Shown: positions 35,611-45,002 of the stretch, in pieces | Numbering within the stretch: the stretch's first letter is position 1 | How the letters are laid out: every line of letters begins with the position of its first letter | NCBI GenBank assembly: GCA_964469155.1 | Contig: CAYXXU010000002.1 | Span: 42,407-106,406 of the forward strand | Origin: CAIWKO01 sp964469155 | GTDB lineage: Bacteria > Bacteroidota > Bacteroidia > Bacteroidales > CAIWKO01 | Length of the DNA stretch: 64,000 nucleotides | Direction: 5' to 3' | Translations under genes and position numbers: made by a program | Notes under the pieces: model-generated | Database searches by the model: none | What the model saw: the letters and a program-made list of their open reading frames with translations, nothing else | What the model was told of the DNA's origin: nothing

Positions 35611-36651
35611 ATGAAATTTACAGCGCAACAACTGGCCGATGTGCTTGGGGGAACCATCGAAGGAAATGCAGAGGCCTGCGTATCCAAACTCTCCAAAATT
35701 GAAGAAGGCGACGCCGATTCCCTCACATTTCTCGCCAACCCGGCCTACACCCAATACATCTACCAGTCGAAAGCTGCCATAGCCATCGTCAACCGCGATT
35801 TTGTGCCCGAACAACCCATTGCCATGACACTGATACGCGTCGATAATGCTTACACCGCCTTTGCCACCCTGCTCGAAATGTATAACCAGATAAAACTCAA
35901 CAAAACCGACATATCCGAAAAAGCAGTCGTATCCGCATCAGCCAAAACCGGCAATAATGTATATATAGGTGCCCTGGCCTTCGTGGGCGAAAACGTGGTG
36001 ATAGGCAACAATGTTAAGATATACCCTCTATGCTTCATTGGCGATAATGTGCACATTGGCGACAACACCACGCTCTATGCCTCTGTAACCGTATATTCCG
36101 ATTGCGTCATCGGCAGTAACTGCATCTTGCATTCCGGTGTAGTACTGGGCGCCGATGGTTTCGGCTTCACCCAGCAGCCCGACCTCAGTCATAAAAAAAT
36201 AGCACAGATCGGCAATGTGGTAATAGAAGACGATGTGGAAATAGGAGCCAACACCACCATCGATCGAGCCACCCTGGGTTCAACCATAATCCGCCGCGGC
36301 TGCAAACTCGATAACCTGATCATGATAGCTCATAATGTGGAAGTCGGCGAATATAGCCTCATCGTTTCTCAGACAGGCATTGCCGGCTCAACCAGGATTG
36401 GCCGCAATTGTGTGATAGGCGGACAAGTGGGCATTGTGGGACACATAACCATTGCTGATAATGTGAAAATACAGGCACAATCGGGCATACCCGCCAGCAT
36501 CACCCGCGACGGTGCCATTGTGCAGGGGGCACCTGCCTTTAATATCAAAGAGTACCTGAGATCATACGTACATTTTAAAAACCTCCCGAAACTCTCCTCG
36601 CGTATTGATGAATTGGAGAAGGAATTGAAAGCATTAAAGGAAGGGAAATAG
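35611..36651 (+). CDS. lpxD: UDP-3-O-acylglucosamine N-acyltransferase
   Basis: A 346-residue enzyme. The N-terminal LpxD domain (MKFTAQQLADVLGGTIEGN, DSLTFLANPAY) is followed by a long hexapeptide left-handed beta-helix with the GADGFGF block near 182 and the catalytic His in MIAHNVEVG near 238, then a C-terminal coil. It adds the N-linked acyl chain in lipid A synthesis. It is 5 kb from lpxC-lpxA and on the opposite strand. C-ending codons are strongly preferred. Confidence 0.95.
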   Translation: MKFTAQQLADVLGGTIEGNAEACVSKLSKIEEGDADSLTFLANPAYTQYIYQSKAAIAIVNRDFVPEQPIAMTLIRVDNAYTAFATLLEMYNQIKLNKTDISEKAVVSASAKTGNNVYIGALAFVGENVVIGNNVKIYPLCFIGDNVHIGDNTTLYASVTVYSDCVIGSNCILHSGVVLGADGFGFTQQPDLSHKKIAQIGNVVIEDDVEIGANTTIDRATLGSTIIRRGCKLDNLIMIAHNVEVGEYSLIVSQTGIAGSTRIGRNCVIGGQVGIVGHITIADNVKIQAQSGIPASITRDGAIVQGAPAFNIKEYLRSYVHFKNLPKLSSRIDELEKELKALKEGK

Positions 36652-36724
36652 GAAGTTAGAAGACCGGAGTCCGAAGAGAAGGATTAAGTTGAATAAGTGT
36701 ATTAAGTAAGATCAGACATATTTG

Positions 36725-36758
36725 GTGTAATTTAGTGTTTTTGTGTTTTGGTGGCGGA
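36725..36758 (+). repeat. Dispersed GTGTTTTGGTGGC element
   Basis: GTGTAATTTAGTG followed by TTTTTGTGTTTTGGTGGCGG, a diverged copy of the family at 35411. Confidence 0.5.
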
Positions 36759-36798
36759 ATTCCTAAAATGTTAAATGGTTGAATGGCTCATGGCTATC

Positions 36799-37395
36799 TC
36801 AATCCAACAGCCAATAGAAATATCCCGGGAGCAGGTAATGAATTCCCAAAGTCAGCAAAGAATAAAATAGTATCAGGAAATTGTTGATGCCGGGTTCTTC
36901 GCGTCGAATTACGACAATGATGAAACGGATGAGGCTGAACAATAAGTAGAGAAAAATTAAAGGATAGAGCATCAATATTGGCAATCGCCAGAATTCTCCC
37001 ATAAGGGTCATAGGAAGCAAGGCCTTGGGATCGAACATAGCTGAAGTTTCGTTACGGAATACAGGGTAGAGGCCGCTGATCCAGTAAGGAAAACTCATCC
37101 AACCGACAGAAAATACAAAGGCAAAAATGCTAAAATATAAAAGTTTGCCGGAAGCAGAAATATTCCTGATAAACAGTCCTGTGATGGAAATAACTAAAGT
37201 CAGAACCGTAAGGCCAAGCCCTGCGAAAATGATAATGAAACGATACCAAAAATCGGGATCGGACGAAGGGATGGTGTTCCAGGTACTATTTTCAGGAGGA
37301 AACGTCCAGGAAGCGGGCAGATATAAAAAGATCAAAGGCACGGATGCCAAAACCAATAGTGATATTACCAGTAGTGTCTTTGTAATTGTTTTCAT
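36799..37395 (-). CDS. Five-helix membrane protein, unknown
   Basis: The start at ATG 37395 gives 198 residues, MKTITKTLLVISLLVLASVP...; the longer frame would overlap the rfbD gene. About five hydrophobic segments are visible, with Trp- and Pro-rich loops (SWTFPPENSTW). No family recognised. Last gene on the strand after rfbD, 32 bp away, so possibly in the same transcript. Confidence 0.65.
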   Translation of the reverse strand: MKTITKTLLVISLLVLASVPLIFLYLPASWTFPPENSTWNTIPSSDPDFWYRFIIIFAGLGLTVLTLVISITGLFIRNISASGKLLYFSIFAFVFSVGWMSFPYWISGLYPVFRNETSAMFDPKALLPMTLMGEFWRLPILMLYPLIFLYLLFSLIRFIIVVIRREEPGINNFLILFYSLLTLGIHYLLPGYFYWLLD

Positions 37396-37427
37396 TCCGA
37401 AAATTATTCCGAAAAAAATTAGGTATT

Positions 37428-38294
37428 TTATTGGTTCTGTAATAAAATTTTCAGGCAATCCTTCAGGCTGTCTTTCCAAAAAGGTATGCTGATACCAAAG
37501 TCACCTTTGATCTTATCAAGGCAAAATAAACTATTGGCGGGGCGGGGAGCAGGCAGGGGGTAATCAATCGCCGGTATAGGATGCACCGGGGTCTTACTGC
37601 CGGAAATTGTAAGGATGGCAACGGCAAAATCGTACCACGATATCTTGCCCTCGTTGGCAAAATGGTAGATCTCAGGTTTCTGGGGTAGCTTTCCCGAAGA
37701 AATCATTTGCAGAATGGCTTGAGCAAGGTCGCGGGCATAGGTAGGTGCACCGGTCTGATCAGAAATGACATTGAGATAGGTTTTCTCGTGTGAAAGTCGC
37801 AGAATAGTCTTCACAAAATTGTTCCCAAAGGAAGAATATAGCCATGAGGTGCGGATAATGAAGGAAGGCAACTGATGTTGCAGAATAATTTCCTCACCTT
37901 TACACTTGGTATTGCCATATACCGAGGCCGGTTTGGTGATATCGGTTTCGTGGTAGCAGCCTTTTTTTAGCCCATCGAAAACATAATCGGTCGACACATG
38001 TACGAGAAAAATCTTGTAGATTTGAGCCACCTCACATAGATTTCCTACAGCCTCTGCATTCAGTTTAAAGGCAGATCGTTGTTCCTGTTCGGCTTTATCC
38101 ACAGCGGTATAAGCAGCACAATTGATGATAAGTTGGACCTGGTTTTTACAAACCAAGGCTTCGATGGCAGTTTTATCGCAGATATCCAACTGGGCAAGGT
38201 CGGTAAAGAGAAAGGAATGTTCCGGATATTGAGCGGATAACAGCTTGAGCTCACTTCCCAACTGACCATTGCTGCCTGTTACCAGAATGTTCAT
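37428..38294 (-). CDS. rfbD: dTDP-4-dehydrorhamnose reductase
   Basis: A 288-residue extended SDR enzyme: nucleotide loop GSNGQLGSEL, DYVFDG, active-site Tyr-x3-Lys in SVYGNTKCKGE, and IIRTSWLYSSFG. It reduces dTDP-4-keto-L-rhamnose in dTDP-L-rhamnose synthesis. The other three rml genes are not in this window. Located 61 bp after uxs on the same strand, so it joins a nucleotide-sugar unit for surface polysaccharide. Confidence 0.9.
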   Translation of the reverse strand: MNILVTGSNGQLGSELKLLSAQYPEHSFLFTDLAQLDICDKTAIEALVCKNQVQLIINCAAYTAVDKAEQEQRSAFKLNAEAVGNLCEVAQIYKIFLVHVSTDYVFDGLKKGCYHETDITKPASVYGNTKCKGEEIILQHQLPSFIIRTSWLYSSFGNNFVKTILRLSHEKTYLNVISDQTGAPTYARDLAQAILQMISSGKLPQKPEIYHFANEGKISWYDFAVAILTISGSKTPVHPIPAIDYPLPAPRPANSLFCLDKIKGDFGISIPFWKDSLKDCLKILLQNQ

Positions 38295-38355
38295 TTTTGA
38301 TTTTTGATTTTAGATTGCAGATTGCCGATTGAAGACTGCCGACTTGTGCCCAAGG

Positions 38356-39285
38356 TTACTTACTAAAATATTCAATGGTTTTCTGCAAACCTTCGCGAAG
38401 CTGAACTTTAGGTTCCCATTGCAGTTCTTTCTTTGCTAAGGTGATGTCGGGTTTGCGCTGCAAAGGATCGTCCGACGGTAAAGGCTTATAAATGATCTTC
38501 GATTTGGAAGCCGTCAGGTCAATTACCTGTTGAGCCAGTTCCAGTATGGTGAATTCAACAGGGTTTCCGATATTCACCGGGCCGATGAATCCGTTCGGGG
38601 TATTCATCATACGGATCATACCTTCAACGGTGTCGTCAACGAAACTGAAACTTCGTGTTTGCGATCCGTCTCCATAAATCGTAATATCTTCGCTCCTTAA
38701 TGCCTGGTTAATAAAATTCGAAACCACGCGACCATCGTTGGGATGCATACGTGGCCCGTAAGTATTGAAAATACGTATGATCTTGATGGTAACATTGTTC
38801 TGACGGTGATAATTCATAAACAGCGCTTCGGCACAACGTTTTCCTTCGTCGTAGCAGGCACGGTAACCAATGGGATTTACATTTCCCCAATACGATTCTG
38901 TCTGGGGATGTTCCTTTGGGTCACCATACACTTCGCTGGTAGAGGCCTGAAGGATTTTTGCATTGATGCGTTTTGCCAGCCCCAGCATATTGATAGCCCC
39001 CATCACTGAAGTTTTGATGGTCTTGATGGGATTGTACTGATAATGGATGGGAGAAGCCGGACAGGCCAGGTTGTATATTTCGTCTACTTCAATAAAGAAA
39101 GGCATGGTAATATCATGCCTGATCAATTCGAAATAGGGATTATCCATCAAATGAACAATGTTCTGTTTTTGTCCAGTGAAATAATTGTCGACACAAACTA
39201 CTTCATTCCCTTCGCTTAAGAGTCGCTCACAAAGATGTGATCCAAGAAATCCGGCACCACCGGTTACCAATATTTTTTTTCTCAT
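38356..39285 (-). CDS. uxs: UDP-glucuronate decarboxylase (UXS)
   Basis: A 309-residue SDR enzyme with VTGGAGFLGSHL, the family block ACPASPIHYQYNPIKTIKTS, STSEVYGDP and the Tyr-x3-Lys GYRACYDEGKR. These are the UXS signature. It converts UDP-glucuronate to UDP-xylose. It starts 3 bp after the ugd stop, so the product of Ugd (UDP-glucuronate) passes directly to the next enzyme encoded. Confidence 0.93.
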   Translation of the reverse strand: MRKKILVTGGAGFLGSHLCERLLSEGNEVVCVDNYFTGQKQNIVHLMDNPYFELIRHDITMPFFIEVDEIYNLACPASPIHYQYNPIKTIKTSVMGAINMLGLAKRINAKILQASTSEVYGDPKEHPQTESYWGNVNPIGYRACYDEGKRCAEALFMNYHRQNNVTIKIIRIFNTYGPRMHPNDGRVVSNFINQALRSEDITIYGDGSQTRSFSFVDDTVEGMIRMMNTPNGFIGPVNIGNPVEFTILELAQQVIDLTASKSKIIYKPLPSDDPLQRKPDITLAKKELQWEPKVQLREGLQKTIEYFSK

Positions 39286-39288
39286 GAT

Positions 39289-40614
39289 TTATTTTGAAGT
39301 ATCAATGCCAATGCAGAAATAGTCAAAACCTTCTGCCTTCATTGCTGCCAAATCGTATATATTTCTGCCATCGAAAATAACGTGCTTTTTCAATAATTTC
39401 TTTATGTTGTCGAGATTGGGAGCACGGAATTCGGTCCATTCGGTAACAATAAGCAGACAATCGGCGTTGATAAGGGCTTCGTACTGTTCTTTGGCATATT
39501 CTATCCTGTCACCCAGACGGCGTTTGGCTTCTTCCATGGCTTCAGGGTCGTAAGCTTTCACTTTGGCTCCAACAGCGAGGAATTTTTCGATCAGAACCAG
39601 TGCCGGAGCTTCACGCATATCGTCAGTTTCAGGTTTGAATGAAAGTCCCCAAATGGCAATAGTCTTATCTTTCAACTGGTGGTTGAAATATTTCGAAACC
39701 TTGTTGAACAAAACACTCTTCTGGTCGTCGTTCACTTCTTCTACTGATTTCAATACACGCAGGTTGTAACCGTTTTCGTCGGCAGTTTTTATCAATGCCT
39801 TTACATCTTTTGGGAAACAGGAACCTCCGTAGCCTATGCCAGGATAGATGAACTTGTTGCCGATACGGGTATCGCTGCCTATTCCCTTACGAACGTGGTT
39901 TACATTAGCTCCCATTATTTCGCACAGATTAGCAATGTCGTTCATAAAGCTAATTTTGGTTGCCAACATGGCGTTGGCAGCATATTTTGTCATTTCAGCA
40001 CTGGGGATATCCATAAAGATGACCGGATGTCCGTTCAAGGTAAATGGTTTGTAAAGCTGCTGCATGAGTTTTTCGGCCCGGTCAGATTCCAAACCCACTA
40101 CAATACGGTCGGGACGCATGAAATCGTCAATTGCTGCACCTTCTTTCAGGAATTCAGGATTGGAAGCCACATCAAAAGGAATGTTGGCGCCGCGTGCATT
40201 TAGCTCGGTGGTTATTGCCTTTTTAACTTTTACAGCTGTTCCGACCGGCACGGTACTTTTTGTTACCACAAGGGTATAATCTTCGATATATTTACCCACT
40301 TCGGCTGCAACAGCCAATACGTGCTTCAGATCGGCACTGCCGTCTTCATCGGGAGGCGTTCCCACGGCAATGAAAACCACTTCGGCATCGGGCAATACCG
40401 ATTTAAGATCGGTCGAAAAATGCAAACGGTTCTTTTCTACGTTTCGGTGGATCATGGCATCCAGACCCGGTTCGTATATAGGCAGGATTCCTTTCTTAAG
40501 ATTTTCGATTTTGGTAATATCAATGTCAACACAAACGGTGTCAATACCTACTTCTGCAAAACAAGTACCGGTAACCAGACCTACATAACCGGTTCCAACA
40601 ACAACAATTTTCAT
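39289..40614 (-). CDS. ugd: UDP-glucose 6-dehydrogenase
   Basis: A 441-residue enzyme with the NAD loop GTGYVGLVTGTCFAEVG, SNPEFLKEG, the catalytic Cys block GYGGSCFPKD near 256-265, and WGLSFKPETDDMREAP. It oxidises UDP-glucose to UDP-glucuronate with two NAD. First gene of the ugd-uxs-rfbD unit, with a TATTTTTG -7 element upstream. Confidence 0.96.
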   Translation of the reverse strand: MKIVVVGTGYVGLVTGTCFAEVGIDTVCVDIDITKIENLKKGILPIYEPGLDAMIHRNVEKNRLHFSTDLKSVLPDAEVVFIAVGTPPDEDGSADLKHVLAVAAEVGKYIEDYTLVVTKSTVPVGTAVKVKKAITTELNARGANIPFDVASNPEFLKEGAAIDDFMRPDRIVVGLESDRAEKLMQQLYKPFTLNGHPVIFMDIPSAEMTKYAANAMLATKISFMNDIANLCEIMGANVNHVRKGIGSDTRIGNKFIYPGIGYGGSCFPKDVKALIKTADENGYNLRVLKSVEEVNDDQKSVLFNKVSKYFNHQLKDKTIAIWGLSFKPETDDMREAPALVLIEKFLAVGAKVKAYDPEAMEEAKRRLGDRIEYAKEQYEALINADCLLIVTEWTEFRAPNLDNIKKLLKKHVIFDGRNIYDLAAMKAEGFDYFCIGIDTSK

Positions 40615-40650
40615 GAAATATTAAGTTTAATGAGTTAGTTTAAATTTCGA

Positions 40651-40658
40651 CAAAAATA
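40651..40658 (-). promoter_or_regulatory. -7 element of the ugd operon
   Basis: TATTTTTG on the minus strand, 37 bp before the ATG at 40614. The nearest TTG upstream is 23 bp away. Confidence 0.5.
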
Positions 40659-40701
40659 CACATAAAGATGAATTTTTGACACAACTTTACGATTTTAAAT
40701 A

Positions 40702-41364
40702 CTACTGATTTGCCGACATAATATTCTTTCCACGTGTGCCTTTGAATCTTTGACTGAATGCTTCCCTTTCTTTTAAAGGGATAAAATCATCCTTCAGGGC
40801 TTTCGTTGCATCTATTTCCGGATCAGTCATCTGGTTATCCATTTTTCTCAAAATATCATAAACAATGGGCAGCGAAATGATTTTCCCGCTTACATATTTA
40901 CGGACGTATTTTCGCAATAACTTTGATTGAAAAGGATCGGAAGCAAGGGCTATGGTTGAAAATCCCATGTGATGAGCAAGTTGGTATGAGAAAAAAACAT
41001 TCTCGGTGCTGTGTTCGGCTTTTTCTTCCGTGAGAATATGGGAGGGTGGGATACCGATGGCTTCAGCGTATAAGGCCATAATCCTGCTTTCTACCCATTG
41101 CGAGTGCACTGCAGCACCTGAGAAGATTATGTTCTTAGCTATTCCTTTATCGAATAAAAATTTTGCCCAGTAAATACGTCCTTTCATGATCATGTCCCAC
41201 TGCTTGCCATTAAAAGGTATTCCGGGAACAATAACTGCATCAAATTGCTTGTCTCTGTTTTGTTTTAAAAAGTCTTTACATTGACGGGAAGAAAAGGAGA
41301 GCCCCAGAACAGCCAGAAAGAAGCCCAGCATATCATAAATCCTTTGTACAAGATATTTTTTCAC
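40702..41364 (-). CDS. SanA/YdcF (DUF218) family protein
   Basis: A 220-residue protein with an N-terminal hydrophobic stretch and the DUF218 core: FDAVIVPGIPFNGKQWDMIM, NIIFSGAAVHSQWVESRIM, TEEKAEHSTENVFFSYQLA and ALASDPFQSKLLRK. DUF218 proteins (SanA, YdcF, ElyC) act at the envelope with unclear chemistry. Last gene of a five-gene minus-strand operon, 19 bp after the SMR gene. Confidence 0.85.
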   Translation of the reverse strand: MKKYLVQRIYDMLGFFLAVLGLSFSSRQCKDFLKQNRDKQFDAVIVPGIPFNGKQWDMIMKGRIYWAKFLFDKGIAKNIIFSGAAVHSQWVESRIMALYAEAIGIPPSHILTEEKAEHSTENVFFSYQLAHHMGFSTIALASDPFQSKLLRKYVRKYVSGKIISLPIVYDILRKMDNQMTDPEIDATKALKDDFIPLKEREAFSQRFKGTRGKNIMSANQ

Positions 41365-41383
41365 TTAGAAGGGGTTAGCCAGA

Positions 41384-41704
41384 TCAATGAGAGAGTTTTA
41401 ATCCTATAACCCCCATTATGATGAGGGTTACCGATGCAATTCTTAATAAAGTGGCTGTATCTTTGAAATACATTACTCCTATTATGAAGGTTCCGGCGGC
41501 ACCGATGCCAGTCCACACAGCATAAGCCGTTCCGATGGGAATTTCCTTTTGTGCCATCCATAGGAATAAACCACTCAAAGCCATGGAGGCAGCAGCCATA
41601 ACAATCCAGCATATTTTCTGGTTATCATGGGTTTGCGACAACTTAAATCCAAGTGGCCAGCCTATTTCGAATATTGCTGCCAGCAGCAGATACAACCATG
41701 CCAT
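41384..41704 (-). CDS. gdx: SMR exporter, Gdx/SugE (guanidinium) type
   Basis: A 106-residue four-helix small multidrug resistance protein. Glu13 in helix 1 (AAIFEIGWPLGFK) is the essential coupling residue. GTAYAVWTGIGAAGT and ASVTLIIMGVIGLKLS match the Gdx/SugE branch, which exports guanidinium in exchange for protons as a dual-topology dimer. No guanidine riboswitch is possible in the 25 bp upstream, so expression follows the operon. Confidence 0.88.
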   Translation of the reverse strand: MAWLYLLLAAIFEIGWPLGFKLSQTHDNQKICWIVMAAASMALSGLFLWMAQKEIPIGTAYAVWTGIGAAGTFIIGVMYFKDTATLLRIASVTLIIMGVIGLKLSH

Positions 41705-41729
41705 AAATTCATCTCTTTTTAATTTAATA

Positions 41730-42167
41730 CTACTCCGGTTTCAGTTTTACATTAAATACCTTCTCGGTTTCACCTTTGTACCATTCGCCATCTCCATTTG
41801 TATAAACCGGGTCGGTAAAAACCACCACCGTATCCAGATCTTTGAATTGTCCGTTATTTGCGCCGTCTGTGTCCTTAAACCGCACTGCATAGGTTTTATC
41901 GCCCGCAATGTCCTGTATGCCGGGAAACTGGAAATTCCCGTTGACATCAGTAACTATGGAATCCTGGTTTAATATGATTCTGATATTTTGGATGGGTGAG
42001 TTATCCTGGGCCGATTCAACCTTACCCTTCACAATGAAACTGGCCGAAGGAATTCCGTATTTCATTTGAGGATCGTTTTTACAGGAAGAAGCAAATCCTA
42101 ACAAAGCCAGTAATGCTCCTATCATGGCGCTTTGGTTTTTCCAGACCTGAATTTTTGCTTTCTTCAC
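41730..42167 (-). CDS. Putative lipoprotein, rSAM-associated type
   Basis: A 145-residue protein with a signal and lipobox GFASSC at about 24-29. After CKNDPQMKYGIPSASFIVKG comes one carboxypeptidase-regulatory-like beta domain (KVESAQDNSPIQNIRIILN, DVNGNFQFPG). From memory the YG-x-P-x-A-x(2)-x-V-K-G start matches lipoproteins usually encoded beside a radical SAM/SPASM enzyme in Bacteroidota; no such enzyme is in this window. Middle of the operon, between deoC and gdx. Confidence 0.75.
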   Translation of the reverse strand: MKKAKIQVWKNQSAMIGALLALLGFASSCKNDPQMKYGIPSASFIVKGKVESAQDNSPIQNIRIILNQDSIVTDVNGNFQFPGIQDIAGDKTYAVRFKDTDGANNGQFKDLDTVVVFTDPVYTNGDGEWYKGETEKVFNVKLKPE

Positions 42168-42178
42168 CTTCTGTAATT

Positions 42179-43024
42179 TTATTCAATCACCTTTAGGAGG
42201 TTATCGACCAAACGGCTGGCTCCAATGCGAAACAGATGTTTGTTGAGCCATTCTTTTCCTAAGATTTCCTCAACAATATAATAATAACGCACGGCCACAT
42301 CAGGTTCGGAAATTCCGCCAGCAGGTTTAAAGCCTATGCGGGTGCCGGTTTTTTGATAATATTCCAGAATGGTTTCGCACATAATAATCGCGGCAAGTTC
42401 GGTAGCGGCAGGTTGAATTTTGCCTGTGGAGGTCTTGATAAAATCGGCACCGGCCAGGATGGCTATTTCGCTTGCTTTACGAATGTTCTCAGGCGTCAGC
42501 AGTTCGCCGGTTTCGAGAATTACCTTCAGATGTGCCTGTTTGCAAACCTCTTTGATGGCTGCAATCTCCTGATAGACTTCTTCAAATTTCCCTTCCAGAA
42601 ATTTCCCCCTCGAAATGACCATGTCAATTTCGTCGGCCCCTTCGCTAACAGCAAATTTTATTTCTTCAAGTTTCACCGGCAAAGGCGACTGCCCTGACGG
42701 AAAGGCACCTGCAACAGAGGCAACATTAATTTCTTTGCCGTGTAGTTCCGATTTGCATTGCCTGACAAAGGGCGGATAAACACAAACCGCTGCAACATTC
42801 GGAATGTTTCTTTCGGAATCTTCAATGCTGAAGGATTTTGTGCAAAGTTTGCTGACTCTTTCACAAGTGTCAGAGCCTTCCAGGGTAGTCAGGTCTACGA
42901 AAGAGAGTATCTCGCGGTAAACCTGCTGCAGTGTTTTTGCGTTGTGTTTTTTTTCGGAAATGAGTTTGATTTTTTTAATCCACTCCTTCTCAGTGAGGTT
43001 GGGGTATTCAGAAAAGATGTTCAT
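42179..43024 (-). CDS. deoC: Deoxyribose-phosphate aldolase
   Basis: From ATG 43024 the enzyme has 281 residues. The Schiff-base Lys lies in GADFIKTSTGK, with VILETGELLT and EIDMVISRGKFLEG, the DeoC signature. It splits 2-deoxyribose-5-phosphate into glyceraldehyde-3-phosphate and acetaldehyde. It starts 4 bp after the upstream hydrolase gene. An upstream start would overlap that gene and is rejected. The N-terminal about 40 residues are longer than in E. coli DeoC. Confidence 0.92.
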   Translation of the reverse strand: MNIFSEYPNLTEKEWIKKIKLISEKKHNAKTLQQVYREILSFVDLTTLEGSDTCERVSKLCTKSFSIEDSERNIPNVAAVCVYPPFVRQCKSELHGKEINVASVAGAFPSGQSPLPVKLEEIKFAVSEGADEIDMVISRGKFLEGKFEEVYQEIAAIKEVCKQAHLKVILETGELLTPENIRKASEIAILAGADFIKTSTGKIQPAATELAAIIMCETILEYYQKTGTRIGFKPAGGISEPDVAVRYYYIVEEILGKEWLNKHLFRIGASRLVDNLLKVIE

Positions 43025-43028
43025 ACGG

Positions 43029-44954
43029 TTAGTTTTCGATAAGGATTCTTGATACAAATGTACTATTATTTCCCTGTATGGAAATGGTATATAAACCCGC
43101 TGCGAGCCTTCCTGTATTCAACTGTACATGGTGATCTCCAACGGAATTTATTTTGAAACTTTTATTGAGTACTATTTTTCCACAGAAATCAGTAAGACAG
43201 GCATTGAAATCATCTCTCCCTTCTACGGGAATTGATATATTAATGATGTCTTTTGCCGGGTTGGGAAAAACCCTGATCTGTTTTGCATCGAAGGTGCTTT
43301 CCTCCACGTTTATGAAGAAACCGTTCAGGGGCAGTTGTAAATAGGAGGCATGGTCGGAACCCACAAATACCTTGTTCGCAGCAACCAAGGTATCACCTGC
43401 TGAATACATTGTGAGACCGTTATTCAGATTGCAATCGAAATGGGGATAATTCGATGATGTTACATCTACGCGGAGCTTATGGCCTGCCGGAAAGGTAAGA
43501 GCAACATTAGGAAGATCAATAATCGCTTCGTACACCTGCCCGCTAACCATGGAGGAGGTATCAGCGGCTGTGAATCCGTCGCGGAAACGCATACGGCGAA
43601 TGCCATCCGATACCAGCATGGATTTTCCGTCGGGGTAAACATCGGTTAGCCGAACGGCAAAATCGCTGTCCTTGCGATCGGATGATACAAAAAGATGTAC
43701 GCTGCCTTTGCCTTTCATCACTACATCTGATGCAAATGCGGCAGAGGTAAAGACCAGCACATCGCTGCGGTTTTCGACCTGCAGGGCCTGGTCGTAAGGG
43801 CCCTGTAAGAGGTCGGACCTGAGGGTGGAGCCTCCTATGGTAGGCGAAGGATTATGGGGATCGTATGGGAGCGTTTTGTAAAGGCCTGAAGCGGCGGGAA
43901 GTGAAGTTGTGATGCTGCCGTCGTCCTGCAAATAGAGGGTTTGGTTGCTTACACCGGCAGGGGGCCAACTGGCGGTGTTTTGCCAGGTGTTTTCTCCCAT
44001 CTGAAAATACTGAATGAAAGGCGTAGATTCCCATCCGTTGCTTACCGAACGCAGATAATGATCGAAATGCACTAAAGTCAGGGAATCGCTCCAGCCAACG
44101 GCCTCATTATAGGTGAGAGCTCCCTGCTGGGGTGCGCCAATGCCTGCTGTACCGTGTCCGCCATGGGTCCAGGGGCCCATGAGCAGGCGGTGTTTGTTGC
44201 GTACGCCGGCAAAAGATGTTTGCCTGAGTCCTGCAAAGAAATCAAGCATGACTTCAGTGTTGTGATCGTACCAGCCACCTATCATCAGCATGGGAACATT
44301 GATGGAATCGGGATAATTGGAATTAAATTCAGATATGGTCCAGCCCACATCAAATACCGTGTGGCTCATAACCACCGACGAAATACCAAAACCCAGGGCA
44401 TCGAGTTGTTGCACATATTCGGTGCGCAGGTCGCCGCCGGGAAAATATTCGCGATAGAGTGTCTGCGGCCCGGCAACCAGGGGCACACAGCATAGCAAAT
44501 GGGGCGGACGTTTGCGGGCGGTTTGATATTGAATGCCTCCCAAAGCTGAGGGTCCCCAGGTGCCCACTTTCCCGTCAGACCAGCTTTGCGTAGCTATCCA
44601 TTCCACGAGGTCGTAGCCGTCTTTGGCGCGGTCGTAGTTGCCTGCACAGGCAGCCGCTGAACCGTAGAAGCAGCGCCAATCGGCTATCACCATCGCATAG
44701 TTGGCGGTGGCTATGTTATTTCCGAAAAGGGGCAGGCCCAGGTTGCGAAAATGCAGTCGGTTGTATGGCGTTTGTATCAAGATCACAGGGTAGGCGTTGC
44801 CGGCACCGTTGTCGGGGATGTAGATATCCACGGCAAGCTTTTTACCGTCGCGCATGGTCACACTGTCGACAAAAGTCGGAGTGATGAGGGCTTGTGCCTG
44901 AGATTCAAAAGCAAATAAAGCGAAAAAAAGAAGGTATAGAATTAATTTTTTCAT
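43029..44954 (-). CDS. T9SS-exported CocE/NonD (S15-like) hydrolase
   Basis: From ATG 44954 (641 residues, signal peptide MKKLILYLLFFALFAFESQAQ). The catalytic domain has DGKKLAVDIYIPDN, the oxyanion region QTPYNR, and the serine nucleophile in GPSALGG near 140. The acid/His regions are seen as GGWYDHNTEVMLDFF and GPWTHGGHGT. A jelly-roll beta domain follows (LFVSSDRKDSDFAVRLTDVYPDG, FPAGHKLRVDVTSSNYPHFD). The last about 80 residues are a T9SS sorting domain (RVFPNPAKD...GLYTISI). A surface acyl-ester or X-Pro peptide hydrolase; substrate unknown. First gene of the operon with deoC, gdx and two others. Confidence 0.9.
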   Translation of the reverse strand: MKKLILYLLFFALFAFESQAQALITPTFVDSVTMRDGKKLAVDIYIPDNGAGNAYPVILIQTPYNRLHFRNLGLPLFGNNIATANYAMVIADWRCFYGSAAACAGNYDRAKDGYDLVEWIATQSWSDGKVGTWGPSALGGIQYQTARKRPPHLLCCVPLVAGPQTLYREYFPGGDLRTEYVQQLDALGFGISSVVMSHTVFDVGWTISEFNSNYPDSINVPMLMIGGWYDHNTEVMLDFFAGLRQTSFAGVRNKHRLLMGPWTHGGHGTAGIGAPQQGALTYNEAVGWSDSLTLVHFDHYLRSVSNGWESTPFIQYFQMGENTWQNTASWPPAGVSNQTLYLQDDGSITTSLPAASGLYKTLPYDPHNPSPTIGGSTLRSDLLQGPYDQALQVENRSDVLVFTSAAFASDVVMKGKGSVHLFVSSDRKDSDFAVRLTDVYPDGKSMLVSDGIRRMRFRDGFTAADTSSMVSGQVYEAIIDLPNVALTFPAGHKLRVDVTSSNYPHFDCNLNNGLTMYSAGDTLVAANKVFVGSDHASYLQLPLNGFFINVEESTFDAKQIRVFPNPAKDIINISIPVEGRDDFNACLTDFCGKIVLNKSFKINSVGDHHVQLNTGRLAAGLYTISIQGNNSTFVSRILIEN

Positions 44955-44978
44955 AATTTCGGGCATTAATCCAGCTAA

Positions 44979-44986
44979 CAAATTTA
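44979..44986 (-). promoter_or_regulatory. -7 element of the hydrolase-deoC operon
   Basis: TAAATTTG on the minus strand, 25 bp before the ATG at 44954. It lies within the 48 bp between two divergent starts and supports the internal ATG as the true start. Confidence 0.55.
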
Positions 44987-45002
44987 ATACATTCGCGGTA
45001 AT

